A DNA stretch of 64,000 bases from positions 310,001 through 374,000 of the forward strand of contig NZ_FNVG01000002.1 in assembly GCF_900107935.1 (NCBI RefSeq), written 5' to 3'. The notes below the pieces were generated by a model that worked only from the letters and a program-made list of their open reading frames with translations, had not been told where the DNA came from and did not search any database. Origin of the DNA: Vibrio hangzhouensis (GTDB lineage: Bacteria > Pseudomonadota > Gammaproteobacteria > Enterobacterales > Vibrionaceae). Below, one piece after another: positions 25,292 to 33,378 of this stretch. Positions within the stretch are counted from its first letter, which is position 1; each line of letters opens with the position of its first letter. The position numbers were made by a program, and so were the translations under genes.

Positions 25292-27122
25292 TATTACCTC
25301 TCTCCTGAAGACCAAGCTCTTTTCCAGGATTAACTCTGCGCTCTTCCAATAATTCAAAATCGATAATTTTCCAGCTATCACCAAAAACGCCTAATGTAAT
25401 CTTGGCATCATAAAAATTGCTGCGAATATGCGTATGTCCCCAGTGTCCGACCTCTCCAGTTGCAATCCATTTAGCATCGACAACATACGACTGGTTGTGT
25501 ATCGAGTCTCTTTTTGTTATTGCTTCGATAAGCTCAACATTTTTTACCCTAGCTTGTGCTCCACCCGCCTGCTTTATAGCAAAAGAACGACGGTTCTGAA
25601 GGTAAAGGTCCGTTAGAAGGTCCCCTTCAACACTAATGGCGAGTTTTTCGTAAACAACTTTTTCATCCCTAAAATCAAAAGCACGATAGATATTTTTTAA
25701 TAGACTATGCAATATTATTTTGGTTTCGTCATTACTAATATTGAAAACAAAGTGTGCAGGGCGTTCGATAGATACTCTTGTATAAGGTGATATCAAAAAC
25801 CCTATAACTAACAGACTACAATTTAGAGTGGAAATTATTATTATATAGGATATATCTTTCCTTTTATTGAATGCGAATATAGCCAATGGAATAAAAATCA
25901 CAATAGCGACTGGGATACTCCAATTGAACTCTATTGGTTTAAGCGTGTTATTTAAATGAACTTCAGAACTATTGGGAGGAGAGTACTTTTTTAGGAAGTT
26001 CGTCCATTTTTGGACATTATAATCTTGCGTAATATACCCTACTAATGGCCCAGCTGGGTCAATGGTGGTGGTGGGTATTTGCGCGATGTTTTCCGAGAAT
26101 AGTTTCCATTCAACGGTCACCTCTTTTGGCAGTTCATCGGTCAAATACGTAATAATTATGCCCAACATAGCTGATGAAATTTCAATACGCTGTTGATTTT
26201 CCATAGGAACCAGGCCATTGATTGAAACCTGCACGAAGCTTGTACGGTCGAGAATCGCCGTAAGAGATTTACCATCAATAAGTACCGGGTTTTTATTGAG
26301 CAAATATTGCCCAACTCTCTGGCGCAATCCATCCAATTCATCAGCTTCTATATACACCGCCCCACGCAATCCCAGATCCATCCAGTTTTCCATGTCTTTA
26401 ACTCGAGTTAAAATTTCATGGCGAACCTCATAAGGCTCAACATAAAGGTATGACATCAGGGCTGACTGGTGGTGCCGTTTGAGGTTGACGTTGTCAAACT
26501 TGCTATACCAAGGATCCTCCCAATTTAAGTTTAACGTCGCAGCTGAGCTTAAATAGCGAAAATCAATGACAGGTACAGACTTGTGGTACACAATGAAGCC
26601 AATATTAGCCAACGTCATACCTTCCTCGGTTGACGGGGGAATTATGGTTAATTTTTTGGGATTGCCCTCAAATGGGTAGACCAGCTCAGCATACATAACC
26701 CGTTTATCCGCGGGGGCACCTGATACTCTCTGTTGAGTTATTGGATTTATCATACCGATGTAGGCAGATTGCCTATCTATGCGTATCCTCGGTTCGATTA
26801 TTACGCTTTCTGCTCTTAGGGGACTACCATTTTGCCCTAGAATAATTAACCCTTTCGTTGAGAATCTGTCTAGCCTACTTCGTTCACTGTCTAAAGCCGG
26901 TACCTTGAGAAATTTGTCGGGCATGAGGTCATCAAATAATGCCAAATCTCCAAGGTATATTTCTAGCTTGACTCTTACTTGATTATCTTCAACGATAAAT
27001 TCCGCAATATTTCGGGACGTTTCAGCACCAGATAAGTTGATCCAATCGGCTTCTGTTGTGAAAGAGGTAAATAAACAGAGAACACATAAAACGCGAGTTA
27101 AGTATTGAAAATGTGATATCAA
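25284..27122 (-). CDS. Unrecognised exported/membrane protein, first gene of the ABC cluster
   Basis: About 612 residues if started at the TTG at 27122 (GAGG 5 bases upstream, followed at once by the signal sequence ISHFQYLTRVLCVLCLFTSF); a TTG at 27176 is the alternative. About 400 residues of mostly beta periplasmic sequence come first, then two transmembrane segments (WSIPVAIVIFIPLAIFAF and the stretch from YIIIISTLNCSLLVIGF), then a C-terminal domain of about 150 residues ending FGDSWKIIDFELLEERRV that resembles an NTF2-like fold. I do not recognise the family. Its stop overlaps the ATPase start, tying it to the transporter. Confidence 0.6.
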   Translation of the reverse strand: MISHFQYLTRVLCVLCLFTSFTTEADWINLSGAETSRNIAEFIVEDNQVRVKLEIYLGDLALFDDLMPDKFLKVPALDSERSRLDRFSTKGLIILGQNGSPLRAESVIIEPRIRIDRQSAYIGMINPITQQRVSGAPADKRVMYAELVYPFEGNPKKLTIIPPSTEEGMTLANIGFIVYHKSVPVIDFRYLSSAATLNLNWEDPWYSKFDNVNLKRHHQSALMSYLYVEPYEVRHEILTRVKDMENWMDLGLRGAVYIEADELDGLRQRVGQYLLNKNPVLIDGKSLTAILDRTSFVQVSINGLVPMENQQRIEISSAMLGIIITYLTDELPKEVTVEWKLFSENIAQIPTTTIDPAGPLVGYITQDYNVQKWTNFLKKYSPPNSSEVHLNNTLKPIEFNWSIPVAIVIFIPLAIFAFNKRKDISYIIIISTLNCSLLVIGFLISPYTRVSIERPAHFVFNISNDETKIILHSLLKNIYRAFDFRDEKVVYEKLAISVEGDLLTDLYLQNRRSFAIKQAGGAQARVKNVELIEAITKRDSIHNQSYVVDAKWIATGEVGHWGHTHIRSNFYDAKITLGVFGDSWKIIDFELLEERRVNPGKELGLQERGNND

Positions 27123-27178
27123 GGTAACCTCTTTCCCTAGAAGTAACTTTGTAAATTCAGACAGAAAGAGAACCAAGA

Positions 27179-27184
27179 ACTAGT
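27179..27184. promoter_or_regulatory. ACTAGT site upstream of the ABC cluster
   Basis: A single ACTAGT lies 57 bp before the preferred start of the first ABC-cluster gene, without a clear partner at 12 bp. Confidence 0.3.
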
Positions 27185-27285
27185 ACGTAAATTTTACCTA
27201 TCTAAGATCTCTTGCCGCTCTTCGAATCAAAATCTAGCCCCGCCGACAATACGACCAACGAGACTATTTCTAAGACCAATATTCA

Positions 27286-28533
27286 TTATTCAAACTGTTC
27301 GTACATTTTTGGTCGCCAGTCTTGTTCTCCAAGATTGTATTTTTCCATATGCTTATCCAGCATTTTATCTTGAGCCCTAAACGCGGGAAGCCATCTGCCA
27401 TTGTCCATTTCTTTAGACATAGGATTCGGCACACCTTTTTGTGGAGGGGGCTGAACTGCTGTACCAGGAACTGACCATGCGTCTTCCGTCGAAACAGCCA
27501 TTCTTTCGACAATGCTTTCTTTCGTGATATTCCAAACCATCATGTCAACTGCCATGGAAAGAGGACCATCGTAGGTAGAGCGAATACCCTCATACATTCC
27601 ATAGCGGGTACCTTCTTCATTAAAAAAATGAAATGCGACTGCATGACGAGGCTTAATTGTACTCATTATTTTACCGAACGCTTCGGGTGACGTATGAAAT
27701 TCACAGCATGCACGCCAAGCGAGTTGGGGAGCCTGATTATAATACTTCACTAGTTGTTCCGGTGTTTGGAACGCTTCATGAATGGCTAAATCTACACCAG
27801 TCCCGTACTCAATAAACCATTTGTTTGGTACAGTATCACCACTAAATAATACACTCATTCCAGCATATTCTAACTTATAACTTACAGGCCCATCACCAGT
27901 ATGAATTGCGGGGTATGAGCGAATTGTGACTCCATTTTCCTGATATACAACCTGATCAGGAATACGATAGTCAAACTCTGTGGTCTCTATCTGACCAGGA
28001 ATTGGTGTAATTTTATATTCCCGTGTTACCTTATCCCAGTTTACGAACTTTAAGAAATGGTCCATGGCATATTTTGTTCCCATTTCTTCGGTTTGTCCGC
28101 TAGGCCCCCATACACGAAGGGCATTCGGACGACCTGATGTCCAACCACCCGCCCATAGCCCGAGTAAGTCGCCCATATGATCGGTATGTAAATGTGATAG
28201 AAATACTTTGTCCAAATATTCGTATGGGATCATGAGACTAGCAATATTCGCCATGGATCCTGTCCCAATATCAAAGAGGAACTTATCTCCGTTACCTGTC
28301 TCTATTAGAAAACAAGTAGCTGCTTGCCCACGCCTTGCAGCAGGGAGTCCTGTTCCACACGCGATGACTCTAATCTCATCTTTTGAAAGCTCCTCTGTGC
28401 CCGGATAGTATACGTAACGGTCAGGGGCAATACTTGTAGGAGAGGTCACTGTCCCTCCTGCAGCAAATAGGTTCCCACTAAATATCACACATGCAAAAAG
28501 ACTCATTAGTCCAGATTCGAGCTTAGTCATCAC
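27286..28533 (-). CDS. Exported MBL-fold metallo-hydrolase (GntH-like family)
   Basis: The 415-residue product has a signal peptide ending near SGNLFA. The metallo-beta-lactamase motif is FLSHLHTDHMGDLLG, with further metal ligands in AIHTGDGP, FSGDTVP and a late His in HAVAFHFF. The N-terminal lead-in (VIACGTGLPAARRGQAATCF) and the region QAPQLAWRACCEFHTSPEAF match what I recall for hydrolases annotated as GntH in guanitoxin clusters. No other guanitoxin genes are seen, so that name should not be read as function. Substrate unknown. It follows the sensor kinase gene by 165 bp on the same strand. Confidence 0.75.
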   Translation of the reverse strand: MMTKLESGLMSLFACVIFSGNLFAAGGTVTSPTSIAPDRYVYYPGTEELSKDEIRVIACGTGLPAARRGQAATCFLIETGNGDKFLFDIGTGSMANIASLMIPYEYLDKVFLSHLHTDHMGDLLGLWAGGWTSGRPNALRVWGPSGQTEEMGTKYAMDHFLKFVNWDKVTREYKITPIPGQIETTEFDYRIPDQVVYQENGVTIRSYPAIHTGDGPVSYKLEYAGMSVLFSGDTVPNKWFIEYGTGVDLAIHEAFQTPEQLVKYYNQAPQLAWRACCEFHTSPEAFGKIMSTIKPRHAVAFHFFNEEGTRYGMYEGIRSTYDGPLSMAVDMMVWNITKESIVERMAVSTEDAWSVPGTAVQPPPQKGVPNPMSKEMDNGRWLPAFRAQDKMLDKHMEKYNLGEQDWRPKMYEQFE

Positions 28534-28698
28534 GCCACCTCAAGAATTCATTTTGATAAGTCGCCTACATCAATATGGAGCCACTAACCAACTATAGTCG
28601 CAATTGCTAATTTTATCCTTTGCTAATGATTTTTCGTCGAGGGTTATGACTAGCGGCATGCCTAGAACGTGTTCAGACAGATTTTCAGATAACGTGAA

Positions 28699-31600
28699 TT
28701 ACGATGGAACCGATGTACATAGCTCTATCGTCGTGCCTTTGTTTTCTTCCGACCTGATCTCGATGGTTCCGCCAATCAACTTAGCGCGTTCGGTCATGCT
28801 CTGTAAGCCTAGCCCCGGAGACTTCAATGCTTCATCAACGTCAAAGCCCATGCCATCATCAATAACCTGCAGAGTGAGTTCGCGATTGACTTTAACTAAG
28901 TTGATTTGCACCTGGCTAGCTTCGGAGTACTTCGCAATATTCCTTAGCGCCTCTTGTACCACGCGAAATATCGTCAACTGCACATCTTTGGATAGATTAT
29001 CGAGTTTTGCCGTAGCATGAAGATGTACCTTGATATGCTCTCTCAATTCATAACTCTCAATTTCCGAACGTAGCGCATCGACTAATCCCAAATCATCGAG
29101 AATAGATGGATGCAGTCGCCTAGATAGGCCATGCACATCGGTCGCTATCTGTATCAAACGTTGCTTCAGTTGCGAAAGCCGCTCTCGTTCGCTTTCAAGG
29201 TTAGGGTTGTGCTCCAACGTCCCCGCTTCGATTGATAGAGCAGCTAAACGTTGACTCAGGTCGTCATGCAATTCTCTGGCAACCCGACGTCGTTCTTCTT
29301 CTTGTACACTCAGCAACTTGCCGGTCAGTTCCTCAAATTCTCTGGCACCTTGAGCAATACGTAATTCATTGTTCTTTTGAAGGTCGATATCTTGTGTTGT
29401 ACCGGACGCCCCCGTCACAACGCCTTGCTTATCAGTGTGCATTTCGGCGATATCCTTCACCCACTTTTCATTACCATCAATGAGTAAGCGGTACTCACTT
29501 TGATAGACACCATCTTCCATTGCTCTTTGCCAACGATTTGCGACCTCATCCCTATCATCGGGATGAATCAGCTTCACATAGCCTTTGCGATTAATGCGAT
29601 TACCGTACATCAAGTTTAAGATGTGTCGCCCCTCTTCTGACCACTGCATCCCATCATCGGATGCATGCCATTCCCAACTCGCCAACTGCGCCATCCGCTG
29701 TGCATTGGACAATGCTACCTGACTTTCCTTTACTTCAATAAACGCGGCTCGACGACTTCGGTAAATGACTAATCCAGCCAGGAGCGACGCACCAAGAACC
29801 ACCGCCAACATCCAAATAAAAATGGCTATCCAGTTTCGCCGTTCCACCACATGAATGTTAGTCCACTTCTGCAACATCAAAGATTTTTCTGTATCACTCA
29901 GTTCCGACAGCGCTTTGTTTATTAGCGGGATGAGCTCTGGTTTTGATGGATGTACTGCAAACGCTTGTTGATAGTGGTAAGGTGTTGATGAGGCGAGCTT
30001 CAAGTTATCCACGTCACTAGTTTGCATCACATGCTCCACTAACGCCGCCGACTGGATAAGACCATCGGCTCTACCATCTGAAACGGCGGTGATGATATCG
30101 AGTAACGAACTGTAGTAGACAATGTCCAAATCTGGAAAGTCCACTTGTAGTTGTTCAGAAATCGCCGAATTTCTCAGCATCGCAATAGTGTTCCCGCGAA
30201 GATCTTCAAGACCACTCACAAACCTAAAATCGCGACGAGTAAATAGCATCATCGGATCATTATGATAAGTTTCGGAAAACAGAAACTCATCTCTACGATT
30301 CGTTGTAACATACATCCAGGGAATGAAGTCCACTTGCCCTTCTTTCAGCATGTTAACCGCCTCAGGCCAACTCTTCGCCGGCTTGTAAAAGCTTTCAACT
30401 CCCAAGTATTTCTCTACGTGGCCTCTTAAATCATTGCTGTATCCCACCAACTCATCTTCATTCGACTCATAACTGTATGGTGCAGCATCCGAGGCGGTCG
30501 TGTATACCCATCGATTGTTAGACTCTAGCCAACGTTTTTCATTTTCAGTTAATCGAGAGTCCGGCGTTTGTATTTTACGCGATGACGGTAGCCAGTTTCG
30601 TCTAAGCAGCGCAACATCTTCAGGTGAGAGTGAGTTCAGGGCCTTTTGCAGTACCGAAGCCAATATAGGCCAATCACTTCGCGTTGCAATACGAAGTGGT
30701 AAGCCATGATCGAGCGCGCCAAGATTCAACGAGCCCGACACCTCAATATTGCTGATAAACCCTTCATAAATAAATGTGTCACAGATGATCGCTTCGCACA
30801 AAAAGTAGTCGCTTTCGCCTTTCAATACCGAATTAATACCGTCTTGAATGCTACTCACAGGACGAAACTGCAAATCAGGATAGTTTTCAGACAAAAAGAT
30901 ATCTTGAATAGAGCCGGATTCAACGGCAAGTCGCTGTTCCCCCAGCTGAGATATGTCACTAACGTAGTTTTTGTCACCTCGGCTATAGAGCACCAGCGGA
31001 CTTCCCTCAAAGTACACCTCAGAAAAGATCAGGAACTTCTCGCGCTCCTGCGATTTGGAAATGGTATGCACGACATCTATCTCGCGCTCTTTAACCATCT
31101 CAATAGACTGCTGCCAGGTATTGCCTTTTACAAATTCGAGTTCAAGCCCAACAATACGGGCAAGCAGTTGCATCAGTTCGATAGAATATCCTTGAGGGGT
31201 ATCCTCTTCCAGAAAATCAAACGGCATATAGTCCTGAGAGACTTGCACTTTTATCGTAGGCGCTGACTCAACCCAGGCTCTTTCCTCGGGTGCCAAATCA
31301 ATAGCATTCTTATAATTAATCCAGGTTTGCTGTAATGCCAGAACTTTATCCTGAGGTATTTGATTTATCGCTTTACTGATAATGCTTTTTAACTCAGGAT
31401 GTTGACGACTTATTAATATGTGAAGTGGACGTGAATACACAAGGAGAGACTGCACTGTTTCTGCGGTTTCGACCCCCCGGATGTCGTGCTGTTTGGTCAG
31501 GTAATTTGCCACGGGTTGGTCCGTAATTGTGTAGTCTGCTTCCCCAGACGCCACCATCAGAAACGCCTGTTTCAGGTTTTCAGTCTCGATAACATTCAAA

Positions 31601-32085
31601 TTGGGATAATCTTCGCGCAATCGCTCTGTAAGGAAAAAGCTCTTTGGCGATGCAAAAGTCCCTTGAGATAAGTCGATGGGTTGCGTCGATGTACCTCGAC
31701 TCTTGACAAAGGCCCTGAAGAAGCGCTTGGTCACCTGATGGGAAAAATAAAAATACTGACTGCGCTCTTCGGTTCTTACTCCGGCAGTAATAACGTCCAC
31801 CTCTCCGGTTTGCCCGCTTTTCAGTAACGAGCTCCAATCTGGGTAGTGTTTCCACTCAATATGCAATCCCGCTTCGCGGGCAACCAGGTCAAAATACTCA
31901 TTGAGAAATCCTGCTGGTTTTCCATCTCTTGTAAAACTCAGTGGTGGAAAAGAAGGGTGAAAACCCACCGTAATGGCGGGGTGGTCGATTAGCCACTGCT
32001 GTTCTTCCGTTGTCAATAGAGGCCGAGCCCAACTTGACACGGTGCAGAAAATGAGAAAAAAGGGAATAATCCTGAACCAAGCCAT
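28699..32085 (-). CDS. Sensor histidine kinase with three periplasmic solute-binding domains, PAS and HisKA_3
   Basis: The product has 1128 residues. A signal sequence is followed by three tandem SBP_bac_3-type Venus-flytrap domains. Their start motifs repeat about every 240 residues: EEQQWLIDHPAITVGFHPSF, EERAWVESAPTIKVQVSQDY and ENEKRWLESNNRWVYTTASD. One transmembrane helix lies near residue 750 (WIAIFIWMLAVVLGASLLAG), then a PAS domain (LASWEWHASDDGMQWSEEG). The H-box ARELHDDLSQRLAAL is of the NarX type, and the HATPase has DDGMGF and GLGLQSM. It senses amino-acid-like or other small ligands and probably phosphorylates a NarL-type regulator such as the one at 21328. AAGGAAGAGAG precedes the ATG. 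Confidence 0.88.
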   Translation of the reverse strand: MAWFRIIPFFLIFCTVSSWARPLLTTEEQQWLIDHPAITVGFHPSFPPLSFTRDGKPAGFLNEYFDLVAREAGLHIEWKHYPDWSSLLKSGQTGEVDVITAGVRTEERSQYFYFSHQVTKRFFRAFVKSRGTSTQPIDLSQGTFASPKSFFLTERLREDYPNLNVIETENLKQAFLMVASGEADYTITDQPVANYLTKQHDIRGVETAETVQSLLVYSRPLHILISRQHPELKSIISKAINQIPQDKVLALQQTWINYKNAIDLAPEERAWVESAPTIKVQVSQDYMPFDFLEEDTPQGYSIELMQLLARIVGLELEFVKGNTWQQSIEMVKEREIDVVHTISKSQEREKFLIFSEVYFEGSPLVLYSRGDKNYVSDISQLGEQRLAVESGSIQDIFLSENYPDLQFRPVSSIQDGINSVLKGESDYFLCEAIICDTFIYEGFISNIEVSGSLNLGALDHGLPLRIATRSDWPILASVLQKALNSLSPEDVALLRRNWLPSSRKIQTPDSRLTENEKRWLESNNRWVYTTASDAAPYSYESNEDELVGYSNDLRGHVEKYLGVESFYKPAKSWPEAVNMLKEGQVDFIPWMYVTTNRRDEFLFSETYHNDPMMLFTRRDFRFVSGLEDLRGNTIAMLRNSAISEQLQVDFPDLDIVYYSSLLDIITAVSDGRADGLIQSAALVEHVMQTSDVDNLKLASSTPYHYQQAFAVHPSKPELIPLINKALSELSDTEKSLMLQKWTNIHVVERRNWIAIFIWMLAVVLGASLLAGLVIYRSRRAAFIEVKESQVALSNAQRMAQLASWEWHASDDGMQWSEEGRHILNLMYGNRINRKGYVKLIHPDDRDEVANRWQRAMEDGVYQSEYRLLIDGNEKWVKDIAEMHTDKQGVVTGASGTTQDIDLQKNNELRIAQGAREFEELTGKLLSVQEEERRRVARELHDDLSQRLAALSIEAGTLEHNPNLESERERLSQLKQRLIQIATDVHGLSRRLHPSILDDLGLVDALRSEIESYELREHIKVHLHATAKLDNLSKDVQLTIFRVVQEALRNIAKYSEASQVQINLVKVNRELTLQVIDDGMGFDVDEALKSPGLGLQSMTERAKLIGGTIEIRSEENKGTTIELCTSVPS

Positions 32086-32112
32086 ACAACTCTCTTCCTT
32101 GAGTTAATTGTC

Positions 32113-32118
32113 ACTAGT
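32113..32118. promoter_or_regulatory. ACTAGT site upstream of the sensor kinase
   Basis: ACTAGT stands 28 bp before the kinase start. The unit 12 bp away (TAACTG) is only a weak match. Confidence 0.3.
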
Positions 32119-32241
32119 ATTCAATAACTGCCGGCGACAATACATGAACGCCTTCCTAATAGTAATAACGCCACTGCCCTCAATATACAAGTAACTCTCT
32201 TTAATGAAAATTATTCCACTTTGCCGCCCAAACCAAAGAAC

Positions 32242-33378
32242 TCAATCCGCACACAGTTGTTCTATCGTATGAGCACTTTGTAACGGGAGCTTTGCTTGCT
32301 TGGAGAAACTCATCAGGAGTGGGGCTGGAACGGGAAACCGCTCTAGACTGAAATTTTGCTCCCAGACATTATCTATCTTAAGTCCATGTTGGGTCCTTTG
32401 GGCTACTTGCAATAACTCCATAGAGAAGCTCGTATTAACAAACCCTGCGTATTGAGTCCGAGCACCAATGGGCCAATCTCGATAATACTTTCGCTGTTGT
32501 TTGACCCAAGATCCTGATAGTTGGGTGCATGTGGGTAAGTTCGCCAGATTGGATAACACTTTTTTGTATCGGCTCTTGCTATAGGTTGACGCATTGAAAG
32601 ACTCATCCCAGTTCGGGTTTACGTAATCACTAATGTCTATAGGGTGCTCTAGCACCCACAAATATGTAGTGTCATCAACACCTTGTTTTCTGTAGGCCAA
32701 TAAGTTTTTCTCACACAGATCCTTCGCCATCAGGAAACCTTGATAGTTAGCTTCTAAATCCGCATAGGAATAAACCCCGACTACCTTGACACCCAATAAT
32801 CCCCCTTCCATCCCCGTGGCCCACTCGATGGCTGTAAGTTGCGCTTCTATAGAACTTTTTCCATTGCTCAGCTCACGCAAGTAGCGTTTGTAATATTCGT
32901 ACCCAGACCCGAGAAAATGGCTGAATTTATCGGTTCCGAGATAAACACCATTAATGTTGACAATATAATCAAGATCCGTTTTAACCCCCATCGTTCGCAT
33001 CTCTGGAGAATACAGACTGTTGTCGGCATACTGGTTCAGTTGTGACGAATGACTGGGATAACGCTGTACCCGTTCACTTTCCTGAGACCAGTATTCCAAC
33101 TCGGTGTTAAGTGCACCTCTATACGCAAATGGATATCGAGTTGCCCCCAGAACCTTCATAATCTCAAGGGAAACCTCTTGGCATGAATAAATCTCTGACT
33201 GCGCATTGATCGTCTCCAACGACTCTATCACTGCGCTATTTAAGTAGTGATTGAAAGCGGCCTTAGAGTCTCCTATGTCCACTTGCCAAGCGTAGTAATT
33301 GTCCACCTCACCCGCAGTCGAATAACCAGAGATCATCAAACCTAAAGTGACGCTGAAAACTCGACTAGCGATGTTCAT
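32242..33378 (-). CDS. Exported protein of unknown function
   Basis: This 378-residue protein has a signal peptide ending near GYSTAG. It is rich in Tyr and Trp. The block NGVYLGTDKFSHFLGSGYEY is reminiscent of DUF2279/YfiM-like lipoproteins (the DK-x-x-H-F-x-x-G pattern), but the similarity is short. A later GMEGGLLGVKVVGVYSYADL could be membrane-proximal. The start overlaps the stop of the NlpC/P60-like lipoprotein gene by 4 bp (ATGA), so the two are translationally coupled and probably act together at the envelope. I do not recognise a function. Confidence 0.6.
   Translation of the reverse strand: MNIASRVFSVTLGLMISGYSTAGEVDNYYAWQVDIGDSKAAFNHYLNSAVIESLETINAQSEIYSCQEVSLEIMKVLGATRYPFAYRGALNTELEYWSQESERVQRYPSHSSQLNQYADNSLYSPEMRTMGVKTDLDYIVNINGVYLGTDKFSHFLGSGYEYYKRYLRELSNGKSSIEAQLTAIEWATGMEGGLLGVKVVGVYSYADLEANYQGFLMAKDLCEKNLLAYRKQGVDDTTYLWVLEHPIDISDYVNPNWDESFNASTYSKSRYKKVLSNLANLPTCTQLSGSWVKQQRKYYRDWPIGARTQYAGFVNTSFSMELLQVAQRTQHGLKIDNVWEQNFSLERFPVPAPLLMSFSKQAKLPLQSAHTIEQLCAD

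Noticed and set aside
23933..30021. ACTAGT hexamers at 23933, 27749 and 30016
   Set aside because: They lie inside coding sequence and lack a 12-bp partner, so they were left out of the proposed regulon.
30706..31266. Plus-strand 186-residue ORF opposite the sensor kinase
   Set aside because: Opposite-strand shadow of the kinase; no translation signal.
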